A stretch of DNA of 64,000 nt from Confluentibacter citreus. GTDB taxonomy: Bacteria; Bacteroidota; Bacteroidia; Flavobacteriales; Flavobacteriaceae. A program made the translations under genes and the position numbers. Positions 27,063 through 36,976 of this stretch are shown here, in pieces. Each line of letters starts with the position of its first letter. The first letter of the stretch is position 1. The notes beneath the pieces are model-generated. The model saw nothing but the letters and a program-made list of their open reading frames with translations. It was not told where the DNA came from and did no database searches. The DNA is taken from the NCBI RefSeq assembly GCF_002807055.1, contig NZ_NIXN01000002.1, positions 360,200 to 424,199 of the forward strand. Direction: 5' to 3'.

Positions 27063-28874
27063 ATGGAAACAACAGAAGAAAACATTTTACGTGGTGGTCA
27101 ATTCTTGGTTAAAGAAACAAACTGTGAGGATATATTCATTCCAGAAGATTTTTCGGAAGAACAAAAAATGATGAAAGACGCTGTTACGGAATTTGTGGAC
27201 AGAGAAATTTGGCCAAACAAACCACGCTTTGAAGCAAAAGATTATGCCTTAACAGAATCTTGCATGAAAAAAGCTGCGGAAATGGGATTTTTAGGTGTTT
27301 CCGTCCCAGAAGAATACGGTGGCATGGGCATGGGATTTGTGGATACGATGCTCGTTTGCGACTATATTTCAGGTGCCACGGGGTCATTCAGTACTGCTTT
27401 CGGTGCACACACAGGTATTGGAACCTTACCCATTTTATTATACGGAACAGAAGAACAAAAGCAGAAATATATCCCTAAACTCGCTTCAGGGGAATGGTTT
27501 GGTTCGTATTGCTTAACCGAGCCAAGTGCTGGTAGTGATGCCAACTCCGGAAAAACAAAAGCAGTGTTATCGGATGACGGAAAATCATATAAAATCACTG
27601 GTCAGAAAATGTGGATTTCAAATGCTGGTTTTTGTAGTTTGATGATTGTTTTTGCCCGTATTGAAGATGACAAAAACATCACAGGTTTTATTGTTGAATA
27701 TGACCCGAAGAATCCAAACGGCATTACCATGGGTGAAGAAGAACACAAATTAGGGATTCGTGCCTCTTCAACCAGACAAGTATTCTATAATGAAACCGTT
27801 GTCCCAGTTGAAAATATGCTTTCCAGCAGAGGAAATGGCTTTAAAATAGCAATGAATGCTTTAAATGTCGGCAGAATAAAACTAGCCGCTGCTTGTTTGG
27901 ATGCGCAGCGCCGTGTGATTACCGAATCCGTAAAATATGCCAATGATCGTGTGCAGTTTAATACACCAATTTCCAGTTTTGGTGCCATTCAACAAAAGAT
28001 TGCTGAAATGGCAACCAATTGTTGGGTTGGTGAAGCAGCGAGTTACCGAGCCGCTAAAAATATCGAAGACCGTATTGAACTTCGTAAAAACAATGAAAAA
28101 GACACACATCAAGAAGCGGAATTAAAAGGTGTGGAGGAATATGCTATTGAATGTTCCATTTTAAAAGTAGCGGTATCTGAATTTACCCAAAAATGTACCG
28201 ATGAAGGCATTCAAATTTTTGGTGGTATGGGATTTTCCGAAGAAACGCCTATTGAATCTGCTTGGAGAGATGCCCGCATCGCTCGGATTTATGAAGGTAC
28301 CAACGAAATAAATAGAATGTTATCTATTGGTATGCTGATTAAAAAAGCCATGCGAGGTCATGTGGATTTATTAGGACCCGCTACCGAAGTGGCAAACGAA
28401 TTAACTGGCATCCCTTCATTTGAAACACCAGATTTTTCAGAATTGTTTTCCGAAGAAAAAAGCATTATTAAAAATCTTAAAAAATTATTTTTGATGGTTG
28501 CTGGTGCTGCTTTACAAAAATATGGTGAAGACATAGAAAAACATCAACAATTAATGCTTGCTTCATCTGATATATTAATCCAAGTTTATTTAGCGGAATC
28601 CGCTATCCTAAGAGCTGAAAAATTAGCTAAAAAAGAAGGCGAAGAAGCCGTAAAAGAACAAATAGCTATGGCTAAATTAAACTTATTTCATGCCATAGAT
28701 GTTATTGAAACGGCTGGTAAACACTCCATTATTTCATTCTCTACGGGAGACGAACAACGTATGATGCTTATGGGTTTAAAACGTTATATGAAATACGTTA
28801 ACATGCCCAACATTATTGAATTAAGAAACATTATTGCCGATAAGGTCATTAAAGAGAATAAATATTGCTTTTGA
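27063..28874 (+). CDS. Acyl-CoA dehydrogenase (very-long-chain type)
   Basis: 603 residues from the ATG at 27063 (METTEENILRGGQFL). The longer reading from TTG 27033 falls in the decayed spacer and is rejected. FAD and substrate motifs are YCLTEPSAGSDANSGKT and KMWISNAGF. The family signature MGFSEETPIESAWRDARIARIYEGTNEINR follows at about residues 405-434. The extra C-terminal domain (about 450-603) is of the kind seen in VLCAD/ACAD9-like enzymes. It performs the first oxidation of beta-oxidation. It ends at a good terminator (28912-28949). Confidence 0.95.
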   Translation: METTEENILRGGQFLVKETNCEDIFIPEDFSEEQKMMKDAVTEFVDREIWPNKPRFEAKDYALTESCMKKAAEMGFLGVSVPEEYGGMGMGFVDTMLVCDYISGATGSFSTAFGAHTGIGTLPILLYGTEEQKQKYIPKLASGEWFGSYCLTEPSAGSDANSGKTKAVLSDDGKSYKITGQKMWISNAGFCSLMIVFARIEDDKNITGFIVEYDPKNPNGITMGEEEHKLGIRASSTRQVFYNETVVPVENMLSSRGNGFKIAMNALNVGRIKLAAACLDAQRRVITESVKYANDRVQFNTPISSFGAIQQKIAEMATNCWVGEAASYRAAKNIEDRIELRKNNEKDTHQEAELKGVEEYAIECSILKVAVSEFTQKCTDEGIQIFGGMGFSEETPIESAWRDARIARIYEGTNEINRMLSIGMLIKKAMRGHVDLLGPATEVANELTGIPSFETPDFSELFSEEKSIIKNLKKLFLMVAGAALQKYGEDIEKHQQLMLASSDILIQVYLAESAILRAEKLAKKEGEEAVKEQIAMAKLNLFHAIDVIETAGKHSIISFSTGDEQRMMLMGLKRYMKYVNMPNIIELRNIIADKVIKENKYCF

Positions 28875-28911
28875 GCAAAATACAATATTTTAGTAACTGA
28901 ATCCAATTATT

Positions 28912-28949
28912 AAATCGCTTTGAATTAATTTTCAAGGCGATTTTATTTT
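28912..28949 (+). terminator. Rho-independent terminator of the fad operon
   Basis: Thirteen-base stem AAATCGCTTTGAA / TTCAAGGCGATTT with one G-U pair, short AT loop and a T-rich tail. Confidence 0.88.
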
Positions 28950-28973
28950 CATTATTTTTAAAATAAAATTTCC

Positions 28974-30302
28974 ATGAAAATTCCATTCCTAAGCTTCTTT
29001 CTTTTAATAACTACCATTTCCTTATCTCAAACAGACCAAAAAATATATGATATCATTGATGCCGTTTCTGCTGAAAGAATTGAAAAGGACATTCATACAT
29101 TAGCGAATTTTGGCACACGAAACACCTTCAGTGACACCTTATCAAATACACGAGGTATTGGAGCTGCCAGACGTTGGATAAAACAAGAATTTGAAACCAT
29201 TTCCAGAAGTTGCGATAATTGCTTAGATGTATTTTATCAAAAGGATTTTGTGACTAAAAATGGCAATAACCGTGTGCCTCATGATGCTTGGGTCGTCAAT
29301 GTAGTCGCTATTCAAACAGGCACCAAATACCCAAACCGTTATATAATTATGAGTGGCGATATAGATTCCCGTGCCAGTGATACTATGGATTTTACCACGG
29401 ATGCACCAGGAGCAAACGATAATGCTTCTGGTATGGCTGGAACTATAGAAACTGCTAGAGTTTTATCAAAATATAAATTTGAAAACAGTATTATATACGT
29501 CGGTCTCTCAGGAGAGGAACAAGGATTATTTGGTGGAGCTGGTTTAGCCAACTATGCCAAAGAACATGATTGGGACATTATCGGGGTTTTAAATAATGAT
29601 ATGATTGGAAACATTCAAGGCTTGGATGGCGTTGTTGATAACAGAACCTTCAGAATTTTTTCAGAACCTGTTCCGCCAACAGAAACAGAACGTGAACGCC
29701 AATTAAGACGCTTTTATGGTGGGGAAATTGATGGCATTTCAAGACAACTAGCCCGATATGTTCACAAAACCACAAAAACGTATATGCCAGAAATGAACCC
29801 TATGATGGTTTATAGATTGGATAGATTTGGTCGTGGCGGACATCATCGTCCGTTTAATGATTTAGGTTTTGCGGGTATCCGGATTATGGAAGCACATGAA
29901 AACTACAACCAACAGCATCAGGATATTAGAGAAGAAAATGGTATTAAATATGGCGATGTTATTGAACACGTCAATTTTGATTATGCCAAGAAACTAACCG
30001 CTGTAAACGCCATTAACTTAGCAAGTTTAGCGTCCGCCCCACCACCACCAAAAAAGGTGTCTATTGGTGGTGCCGTAGAACCTTCGGCAACATTTAAATG
30101 GGAAAAAGTAACTGGTGCCGTTGGCTATAAAATTTATTGGAGGGATACCACCTCGCCTACTTGGGATTATAGTAGATATGTGGGTGATATTTCAGAATTC
30201 ACATTAGATGGTATTGTTGTTGATAACTACTTTTTCGGAATAGCATCTGTTGGAGAAAACGGATTTGAAAGTGTTGTAGTTTTCCCAAATACTGTATTTT
30301 AG
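28974..30302 (+). CDS. Secreted M28-family zinc peptidase
   Basis: 442 residues with signal peptide MKIPFLSFFLLITTISLSQ. The M28 core carries the metal-binding sequence elements GDIDSRASDTMDF, PGANDNASGMAG, GLSGEEQGLFGGAGL and NNDMIGN in order (about residues 130-215), the pattern of co-catalytic di-zinc aminopeptidases. The C-terminal ~80 residues (AVEPSATFKWEKVTGAVGYKIYWRDTT) look like a fibronectin type III domain. No type IX secretion C-terminal domain is seen. It is probably a periplasmic or exported aminopeptidase. It sits 20 bases upstream of an M1 peptidase, so the two likely form a peptide-degrading operon. Confidence 0.9.
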   Translation: MKIPFLSFFLLITTISLSQTDQKIYDIIDAVSAERIEKDIHTLANFGTRNTFSDTLSNTRGIGAARRWIKQEFETISRSCDNCLDVFYQKDFVTKNGNNRVPHDAWVVNVVAIQTGTKYPNRYIIMSGDIDSRASDTMDFTTDAPGANDNASGMAGTIETARVLSKYKFENSIIYVGLSGEEQGLFGGAGLANYAKEHDWDIIGVLNNDMIGNIQGLDGVVDNRTFRIFSEPVPPTETERERQLRRFYGGEIDGISRQLARYVHKTTKTYMPEMNPMMVYRLDRFGRGGHHRPFNDLGFAGIRIMEAHENYNQQHQDIREENGIKYGDVIEHVNFDYAKKLTAVNAINLASLASAPPPPKKVSIGGAVEPSATFKWEKVTGAVGYKIYWRDTTSPTWDYSRYVGDISEFTLDGIVVDNYFFGIASVGENGFESVVVFPNTVF

Positions 30303-30322
30303 TCCTTTAATTTTTAAAAAAT

Positions 30323-31972
30323 ATGCTGAATCGTTTATTAGTAATATCAAGTATTATTTTATTGTTTTCAACAGTAAAACTGCAAGCCCAAGATTTATTA
30401 AATAAAAAAGAGGCCTTTACAAGGCAGGATACTTTAAGAGGTAGCATCACACCAGAGCGTGCTTGGTGGGATTTAACCTATTATCATTTAGAGGTAAAAG
30501 TGGAGCCAGATAATAAATTCATTTCTGGTAAAAATACCATTCAATATAAAGTTTTGGAAAATAATACCGTTATGCAAATTGATTTGCAAGCACCTATGGT
30601 GATTACAAAAATCACTCAAAATGGTAAAGCATTACAAGTTAAAGATGATGGAAATGCCCATTTCGTGACATTGATTGACAAACAAAATATTGGAGAGATA
30701 AATAGTCTGGAAGTCAGTTTTGAAGGTCATCCCCAAGAGGCTATCAACGCACCTTGGGACGGCGGTTTTTCTTGGAAAAAAGACAATAATGGCAACCATT
30801 TTGTTGCTACTTCCAATCAAGGTTTGGGAGCCAGTGTTTGGTGGCCTTGTAAAGACCATATGTACGATGAAGTAGATAGCATGCTCATTAGCGTCAATGT
30901 ACCTAAAGACTTGATGGACGTTTCCAATGGGAGACTTAGAAGTGTTGAGCAATTTGGTGACACAAAAACGTACCACTGGATTGTAAAAAGTCCAATCAAC
31001 AATTATGGTGTAAACATCAACATAGGTGATTATGCTAATTTTTCGGAAATTTATGATGGTGAAGCTGGAAATTTAGATATGGATTATTATGTCTTGCGTG
31101 ATAATCTTGATAAAGCCAAACAACATTTTAAAGATGCTCCAAAAATGATGAAAGCTTTTGAGCATTGGTTTGGACCTTACCCCTTTTACAAAGACAGTTT
31201 TAAACTTGTAGAAGTCCCTTATTTAGGTATGGAACATCAAAGTTCAGTAACCTATGGCAACAAATACTTGAAAGGCTATTTAGGTAGAGATAGATCGAAT
31301 ACAGGTTGGGGACTCATGTTTGATTACATCATTATACATGAAGCCGGCCACGAATGGTTCGCCAATAACATAACGGTTAAAGATGTTGCCGATTTATGGG
31401 TTCAAGAAGGATTTACCTGTTACTCCGAAAGTTTATTTTTGGATTACTATCATGGTAAAAAAGCGGCTTCAGAATATGTTATTGGTTTACGAAGAGGTAT
31501 TAATAACGATAAACCTTTAATTGGCACATATCATGTTAATAAGGAAGGTTCTAGTGATATGTATGACAAGGGAGCTAACTTGCTGCATACCTTAAGACAG
31601 TTAATTGAAGATGATGAAAAATGGCGCCAAATTTTACGCGGACTCAATAGAACATTTTATCATCAAACTGTAACGACCCAACAAATTGAAAATTATATTA
31701 GCGAACAATCCGGCATTGATTTAACCGAATTTTTCAATCAGTATTTAAGAACTACCAAAGTGCCAACTCTTGAATATAGCATAGAGAATAATCAATTAAA
31801 GTACCGTTGGACAAGTATTGTGGAAAAATTTGATATGCCCGTTAAAGTCAACATTAACGATAAAGAACAATGGATTTATCCTAAAGCAGAATGGAAAACC
31901 ATCACTTTAGAAACCGGAAACGCTTCTCTCGAAGTTGATCCCAATTTTTATGTAGAAAGCAAAAAGTTATAA
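30323..31972 (+). CDS. Secreted M1-family metallopeptidase (gluzincin aminopeptidase)
   Basis: 549 residues with signal peptide (MLNRLLVISSIILLFSTVKLQAQ). The zinc motif HEAGHEWF (His339, Glu340, His343) is followed by the third ligand region WVQEGFTCYSES, 18 residues on. LGMEHQSSVTYGN is the GxMEN-type exopeptidase motif in altered form. The length is short for M1 proteins, lacking the large C-terminal helical domain. It is expected to remove N-terminal residues from peptides in the periplasm, with the preceding M28 enzyme. Confidence 0.92.
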   Translation: MLNRLLVISSIILLFSTVKLQAQDLLNKKEAFTRQDTLRGSITPERAWWDLTYYHLEVKVEPDNKFISGKNTIQYKVLENNTVMQIDLQAPMVITKITQNGKALQVKDDGNAHFVTLIDKQNIGEINSLEVSFEGHPQEAINAPWDGGFSWKKDNNGNHFVATSNQGLGASVWWPCKDHMYDEVDSMLISVNVPKDLMDVSNGRLRSVEQFGDTKTYHWIVKSPINNYGVNINIGDYANFSEIYDGEAGNLDMDYYVLRDNLDKAKQHFKDAPKMMKAFEHWFGPYPFYKDSFKLVEVPYLGMEHQSSVTYGNKYLKGYLGRDRSNTGWGLMFDYIIIHEAGHEWFANNITVKDVADLWVQEGFTCYSESLFLDYYHGKKAASEYVIGLRRGINNDKPLIGTYHVNKEGSSDMYDKGANLLHTLRQLIEDDEKWRQILRGLNRTFYHQTVTTQQIENYISEQSGIDLTEFFNQYLRTTKVPTLEYSIENNQLKYRWTSIVEKFDMPVKVNINDKEQWIYPKAEWKTITLETGNASLEVDPNFYVESKKL

Positions 31973-31976
31973 GTTT

Positions 31977-32543
31977 TTGGAATTATCTGAACATTATTTT
32001 AAAACGGATACCGAATGGCGGGAGTGGTTACATGAAAATCACACAACATGTAAAGGCGTTTATCTCATTTTTTATAAAGTAGCACACGAAAATGATAGTA
32101 TGCGTTGGGAAGAGGCCGTTAAAATTGCCTTATGTTATGGTTGGATTGATTCTACAGTAAAAAGTTTAGGTGATGGAAAACGCAAACAATATTTTACTCC
32201 TAGAAACAATAAAAGTGTTTGGAGTGCCTTAAACAAAAAGTATATTGAAGAGTTAATTTCAAATAACTTAATGCATGAAAGCGGTCTAGCCAAAATTGAA
32301 ATCGCTAAACAAAATGGTAGTTGGACTACTTTAGATGCTGTTGAAAATGGCACGATACCAGACGATTTGCAAATAGAGTTTGATAAAAATCCGCTCGCTT
32401 ATACCAATTACCAAAACTTTGCCCCTTCATACAGAAAAAGCTACTTATATTGGCTAAATCAAGCAAAAAGGGAAGAAACCAGAAAAAAGCGCATAATAGA
32501 AATCATTCAATTATGCGCTAATAATATTAAAAGTAGATTATAA
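31977..32543 (+). CDS. YdeI/OmpD-associated family protein
   Basis: 188 residues starting at TTG 31977, four bases after the peptidase stop. No ATG exists upstream because an in-frame TAG lies at 31953, and the family's N-terminal motif (FKTDTEWREWLHENHTTCKGVYLIFYK) begins just inside. The conserved core WEEAVKIALCYGWIDSTVKSLGDGKRKQYFTPRN and the C-terminal FAPSYRKSYLYWLNQAKREETRKKRI are characteristic. Members are described as bacteriocin-protection or OmpD-associated proteins, but the biochemical role is unclear. Confidence 0.85.
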   Translation: MELSEHYFKTDTEWREWLHENHTTCKGVYLIFYKVAHENDSMRWEEAVKIALCYGWIDSTVKSLGDGKRKQYFTPRNNKSVWSALNKKYIEELISNNLMHESGLAKIEIAKQNGSWTTLDAVENGTIPDDLQIEFDKNPLAYTNYQNFAPSYRKSYLYWLNQAKREETRKKRIIEIIQLCANNIKSRL

Positions 32544-32560
32544 ATACTAAGCTCTATATT

Positions 32561-34021
32561 TTAAATACCGCTTATAAAACTGCCATAAGGATCCTTAAAC
32601 TGTGTGCCTTCTGCAAACCTGAATTTGCTGAGCAATTTGAATTCCACCAAAGCCCAAAGCACAAACTCTTTCTCAAAATACAAATCATCTTTTTCTAAAT
32701 CTGGTTGGTACTCATTTAATAATTCATCTAAAGGCGATATGGCATCCAACATCATTTTGTATTCTTTATCATTAATATCATCCAATAATTCAAAACCCTC
32801 TTTCTGATTGAAAAACCAAGATACAATATCATCATATGGACTTTCCTCCGTTTGCTTTTTTAGCTTACCAATCTTAGGAAAAAATTCTTCAAACAAGGTT
32901 TTAACAGCTTCACCTATTAAATTATAGGCCACGACTGCGGCGCCTTCTTGTTCACCTTCATAAACCAATTCTACTTTACCTATAATGGATGGAATGATAC
33001 CCACAAAATCACTTAAACGCACCGTAGTTGTTTCGTCTCCCGATTTCAACGCACGTAATTCCGCAGTACTTAATAAGTTTTCGAATGCCGTAATACTTAA
33101 TCTAGCACTGACACCACTTTTGGAATCTATAAAATCACTTTCCCTGGCCTCGAACACAATTTGTTCCAACAAATCTTTGGCTAAATCTGGCACTTTAATG
33201 GATTGTTTCTGACTTTCCAAAACCTTTGCCTCTTGTTCTGTAATCAATCTTGCTGTTTCTATATCTGCTGGATAATGGGTTAAAATTTGAGACCCAATTC
33301 TATCTTTTAACGGCGTGACAATACTTCCTCTATTGGTATAATCTTCGGGATTTGCTGTAAACAGAAACTGAATATCCAAAGGCAACCTCAACTTAAACCC
33401 TCTAATTTGCACATCGCCTTCTTGTAAAATATTAAACAAAGCCACTTGAATTCTAGCCTGCAAATCTGGTAATTCATTAATAACAAAAATGCAACGATTG
33501 GCCCTTGGAATCATCCCATAATGAATCACGCGGTCATCGGCATAACTTAATTTTAAGTTAGCTGCTTTTATGGGGTCTACATCACCAATAATATCCGCGA
33601 CCGTAACATCAGGCGTTGCTAATTTTTCGGCAAAACGCTCACTTCTGTGCAACCAAGAAATGGGCGTATCATCACCCTTTTCCTTTAGTAATTCTTTGGC
33701 ATATCTGGATATGGGTTGAAATGGGTCATCATTAATTTCTGAACCTTCCACAAACGGAATATATTCATCCAATAAATTAAGCATCAACCGTGCTAAACGT
33801 GTCTTTGCTTGTCCGCGTAAACCCAATAAATTAATATTATGACGAGATAAAATAGCGCGCTCCAACTCTGGAATCACCGTATTTTCATAACCATGAACAC
33901 CTTCAAAAGTGGTTTCTTTGTTCTTTATTTTCTGAATGAGATTATCTCTCAATTCATCTTTAATGGATTTGCTTTTATATCCTGAAGCCTTTAGGTCTCC
34001 AAATGTTTTTATATTTTTCAT
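32561..34021 (-). CDS. MoxR/BchI-like AAA+ ATPase (partner of the VWA protein)
   Basis: 486 residues. Walker A is GLRGQAKTRL (about residues 67-76). Walker B is in the CIFVINELPDL stretch (about 190), and FTANPEDYTNRGSIVTPLKDRIGSQILTHYP is the sensor/arginine-finger region of the magnesium-chelatase subunit I branch. The annotation 'magnesium chelatase' would be misleading because no tetrapyrrole genes are adjacent. It lies downstream of a VWA gene, with an 87-base spacer holding a hairpin repeat. Such MoxR-VWA pairs act as chaperones or cofactor-insertion machines, client unknown. Confidence 0.88.
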   Translation of the reverse strand: MKNIKTFGDLKASGYKSKSIKDELRDNLIQKIKNKETTFEGVHGYENTVIPELERAILSRHNINLLGLRGQAKTRLARLMLNLLDEYIPFVEGSEINDDPFQPISRYAKELLKEKGDDTPISWLHRSERFAEKLATPDVTVADIIGDVDPIKAANLKLSYADDRVIHYGMIPRANRCIFVINELPDLQARIQVALFNILQEGDVQIRGFKLRLPLDIQFLFTANPEDYTNRGSIVTPLKDRIGSQILTHYPADIETARLITEQEAKVLESQKQSIKVPDLAKDLLEQIVFEARESDFIDSKSGVSARLSITAFENLLSTAELRALKSGDETTTVRLSDFVGIIPSIIGKVELVYEGEQEGAAVVAYNLIGEAVKTLFEEFFPKIGKLKKQTEESPYDDIVSWFFNQKEGFELLDDINDKEYKMMLDAISPLDELLNEYQPDLEKDDLYFEKEFVLWALVEFKLLSKFRFAEGTQFKDPYGSFISGI

Positions 34022-34027
34022 TTTATT

Positions 34028-34103
34028 GCTTTTGGCTGTTTGCTTTTGGCTTTTAGCACAATTATACTCCAGCTAAAGGCTAGTGCCTAAGGGCTAACAG
34101 CTA
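34028..34103. repeat. Dispersed imperfect inverted repeat (GGCTGTTTGCTTTTGGC type)
   Basis: The left arm GCTGTTTGCTTTTGGCTTTTAGC faces a right arm running GCTAAAGGC to GGGCTAACAGC, an imperfect palindrome rich in GCT/AGC words. It fills the gap between the ATPase start and the VWA gene stop. It resembles small non-autonomous repeats scattered through Flavobacteriia genomes. Confidence 0.5.
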
Positions 34104-34108
34104 ATTAA

Positions 34109-35239
34109 TTATCCTCTAATTCTTTTTTTCCTATTGGTTTCGTAATCCTCAAAAATCATTTCCCCCAAGCCTTTTAATCCAGTATAGAATGCTTTTCCTT
34201 GATTGGCATAGGTAAATTCACGAACAAACCGCATTAAATACTCATCTTGTGCAATCATGAACGTAGTTATGGGAATATGCAAGCGTCTGGCTTGTTGCGC
34301 CATCGCATAACACTTATTGGTTATAAATGGATTTAATCCAACACTATCCTTATAATATTGTCCGTCAGGCATACGCACACAACTGGGTTTTCCATCAGTA
34401 ATCATAAAAATTTGTTTATTGGTATTTCGCTTTCTACGAAGTAAGTCCATTGCCAGCTGCAAACCCGCTACCGTATTAGTATGATAAGGCCCTACTTTTA
34501 AATAAGGCAACTCTTTAATTTCAATTTGCCAAGCATCGTTGCCAAACACCAAAATATCCAAAGTGTCTTTTGGATAACGGGTGGTGATTAATTCTGCCAA
34601 TGCCATGGCCACTTTTTTTGCTGGTGTGATTCTATCTTCACCGTACAGTATCATGCTGTGACTAATGTCAATCATCAATACGGTACTCATTTGGGATTTG
34701 TGAAGTGTTTCTTCAACAACCAAATCCTCTTCAGAGAGACTGAAGTTTCCTATACCATGATTAATCTGGGCATTTTTTAAACTTTCGGTAACGGAAACTT
34801 TATCTAAACTATCACCAAATTGATAGTTCCTAAAATCACCTGTATGTTCATCGCCAATACCCGGACTTTTACTTTTATGATTCCCCTGTCCACTGCGTTT
34901 TATGTTTCCAAAAATTTGGTCTAAGGCCTGTTGACGAATGGCCCGTTCGGTTTTTGCGGTAATGGACGTACCGCCACTATTACCATCAGGATCAATTTCT
35001 TCCCTTATGTAACCTTTCTTTTTAAGGTCTTCTATAAAATCGTCTATGGTATATTCAGAAGTGGTTAACTTGTATTCTTTATCCAATTCCCGCAACCAAT
35101 CAATAGCTTCATCAAAGTCGCCCGATGTATGCGTAATAAGCTCTTTAAAAATTTCGAAGAGTGTATCGAAAGGAGATTTGTTTGGAGCTTCATATTTTTT
35201 AAATACAAAACCTTTTCTAGACGTATTTTTATTTACCAT
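34109..35239 (-). CDS. VWA-domain protein (BchD/CoxE-like partner)
   Basis: 376 residues. The C-terminal von Willebrand A domain has a complete MIDAS start DISHS (Asp191, Ser193, Ser195) and later ITDGKPS. The N-terminal half is charged and probably helical, with a loop FKELITHTSGDFDEAIDWLRELDKEY. It is upstream of, and likely co-transcribed with, the AAA+ ATPase, giving the standard ATPase-adaptor arrangement. No signal peptide is present, so it acts in the cytoplasm. Confidence 0.88.
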   Translation of the reverse strand: MVNKNTSRKGFVFKKYEAPNKSPFDTLFEIFKELITHTSGDFDEAIDWLRELDKEYKLTTSEYTIDDFIEDLKKKGYIREEIDPDGNSGGTSITAKTERAIRQQALDQIFGNIKRSGQGNHKSKSPGIGDEHTGDFRNYQFGDSLDKVSVTESLKNAQINHGIGNFSLSEEDLVVEETLHKSQMSTVLMIDISHSMILYGEDRITPAKKVAMALAELITTRYPKDTLDILVFGNDAWQIEIKELPYLKVGPYHTNTVAGLQLAMDLLRRKRNTNKQIFMITDGKPSCVRMPDGQYYKDSVGLNPFITNKCYAMAQQARRLHIPITTFMIAQDEYLMRFVREFTYANQGKAFYTGLKGLGEMIFEDYETNRKKRIRG

Positions 35240-35328
35240 AGCAGCATAAAAATACGGTATTTAAAGCCAAAAAAAGCTAAGGAAGTATTAAATTTTTCTA
35301 TAACAAACTAGAGAAATACTTATGGTTG

Positions 35329-36006
35329 TTATTCTACACGTTTTAATCCTTCAATATTATTAATCTTGATACGCTTGCCAATGGTAACTATTAAGCCTTC
35401 TTTTTTAAATTGAGAAAGTACCCTAATAGCGGATTCTACAGCGGTGCCTACTATATTAGCAAAATCTTCGCGAGACAGCAGGACACTTAAAGTACCATCG
35501 GGGTTTGTTCCAAAGTTTTCATGAATATAAATAATGGTTTCAGCAAGACGCTGCCTCACTGTTTTTTGTGCCATATTCACAATGATATCATCTGCTTCCT
35601 TTAAATCGTGAGCCATTTCCTTTAAAACATCAAATGAAAATTTTGAGTTATTAAGCAAATCATTAACAATTTCATTTTTCGGAATAAAACACAGTTCCAT
35701 ATCATTTAGAGCAGTTGCTTGTAAGTTGGCGGTTTCGCCCGTAATGAGGGAACGTTGCCCTAATAAATCGCCTTTTACTACAATTTTAACAATTTGATCT
35801 TTCCCGTTGGAACTTAATTTTGAGAGCTTGCAAATACCATCTTTTACACAATATACGCCGTTTATAGAATCTCCTTCCTCGAATATAACATCGCCTTTTT
35901 TAATAATCATGGATGTTTTGCAACTAGAAATCCTAACAAGTTCTTCTTTACTTAAAGATTTAAGCGCGTTAAATTGTTTGATTATGCATTGTTCACACTT
36001 GCCCAT
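35329..36006 (-). CDS. Crp/FNR-family transcriptional regulator
   Basis: 225 residues: cyclic-nucleotide-binding-type beta-roll (about 25-120), dimer helix, and winged HTH (LSREDFANIVGTAVESAIRVLSQFKKEGLI). The recognition helix VESAIR keeps the Glu and Arg that contact the G-C pair of TGA half-sites in FNR/CRP. Cys4, Cys7, Cys29, Cys53 and Cys59 recall FNR's cluster ligands but are not in the E. coli arrangement, so oxygen or NO sensing is possible and unproven. It lies 43 bases after a universal stress protein gene on the same strand, so it probably shares that gene's FNR-type promoter and is autoregulated. Confidence 0.9.
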   Translation of the reverse strand: MGKCEQCIIKQFNALKSLSKEELVRISSCKTSMIIKKGDVIFEEGDSINGVYCVKDGICKLSKLSSNGKDQIVKIVVKGDLLGQRSLITGETANLQATALNDMELCFIPKNEIVNDLLNNSKFSFDVLKEMAHDLKEADDIIVNMAQKTVRQRLAETIIYIHENFGTNPDGTLSVLLSREDFANIVGTAVESAIRVLSQFKKEGLIVTIGKRIKINNIEGLKRVE

Positions 36007-36049
36007 GCTATTTAATTAAGTTTTGAAAATTCAGTCTTTCCTAAACATC

Positions 36050-36889
36050 TTAATGTAAAATTAGAAAAGGCACGTTTTTATAATAACTGATTTCATTTGA
36101 TGTGGGATGAAACAGTATTTTTTGAAAATAATTTAGATTTTTAGCTAACATGGTTATTAAATTAATGCTTCTGTCGTCAACAAATTGTTGTACAGCATCT
36201 TCCAAATGTGTGTTTGTTAAAAAATGGAAACTATGGTTGTGATTCGTAAAATAGTCATCTAAATAGTCTTTGTTTTTTTGTTGATCATCATTCAGTTCTA
36301 CTCCATTTCTATTAACATGCAACACGTTAACCGAGGCATTGTTTGTTTCAACAATATCAATGATAGGCTGTAATATTTCGGGGCGGTAAAAAATGGAAAA
36401 ATCGGTTGGAAATGCAATCTCTTTAGGTGCTTTGTATTTGGCATTTTCTGGAATAACCATTGTAGCACATTTTACCTTTGTAATAACATTGCCGGCATTA
36501 CTGCCTATGGGTAACTTTTTTAAATCGGTTGTCCCCTTAGTCCCCATGACAATAAGGTGAATCTTTTTTTGCGCTACCTGTTCCCTTATGGAGTGGATCA
36601 AATAATTACTATCTGAAACGGCAAAAAACCTATGAAGAGGATTTTTAGGAAAGCTTTCGTATATGCGCTTTATAATGTCTTGTAAACATTTCTTGGAGGG
36701 CAATGTTAATGTCTCAATACTAATATCTTGGTTGTGAATAGGTAATATACCAGATTCTACTAAATTATGTTTAGTAGTAACATGCAACAAATAAAAATTA
36801 CATGATGATTTACTAAAAAAATGAAGCGCGTATTCGATAGCATTCCATGAATTTTCAGAAAAATCTGTTGGTATTAAAATATTCTTCAT
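36050..36889 (-). CDS. Universal stress protein, tandem UspA domains
   Basis: 279 residues: first domain MKNILIPTDFSENSWNAIEYAL to about 147, then EIAFPTDFSIFYRPEILQPII starting the second. The first domain has IVMGTKGTTDLKKLPIGSNAGNVITKVKCATMVIP, close to the ATP-binding GxxG(9x)G(S/T) motif; the second has no clear copy. It is the leading gene of a likely operon with the Crp/FNR regulator. It has an FNR-type site and -7 box at 36909-36952, giving a predicted leader of about 16 bases. Confidence 0.9.
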   Translation of the reverse strand: MKNILIPTDFSENSWNAIEYALHFFSKSSCNFYLLHVTTKHNLVESGILPIHNQDISIETLTLPSKKCLQDIIKRIYESFPKNPLHRFFAVSDSNYLIHSIREQVAQKKIHLIVMGTKGTTDLKKLPIGSNAGNVITKVKCATMVIPENAKYKAPKEIAFPTDFSIFYRPEILQPIIDIVETNNASVNVLHVNRNGVELNDDQQKNKDYLDDYFTNHNHSFHFLTNTHLEDAVQQFVDDRSINLITMLAKNLNYFQKILFHPTSNEISYYKNVPFLILH

Positions 36890-36908
36890 GCCTATAATCT
36901 TGTAGGAA

Positions 36909-36952
36909 CAAAATTAACGGCATGGCACTTAATGAAATATGATTAAAATCAT
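36909..36952 (-). promoter_or_regulatory. FNR-type promoter of the usp-crp operon
   Basis: Site ATGATTAAAATCAT (36939-36952), a perfect inverted repeat of ATGATT around AA, fits TGA-N6-TCA. The -7 box reads TAATTTTG on the minus strand (36909-36916). Centre-to-centre distance is 33 bp, putting the site about 40 bases upstream of the start, the class II activator position. Confidence 0.7.
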
Positions 36953-36976
36953 AATTCCATCTTAATTTCAGTGAAA

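Noticed and set aside
32561..35239. Magnesium chelatase for chlorophyll or cobalamin synthesis
   Set aside because: The ATPase/VWA pair resembles chelatase I and D subunits, but there is no chelatase H-type subunit or tetrapyrrole gene beside it; MoxR-VWA type is the safer call.
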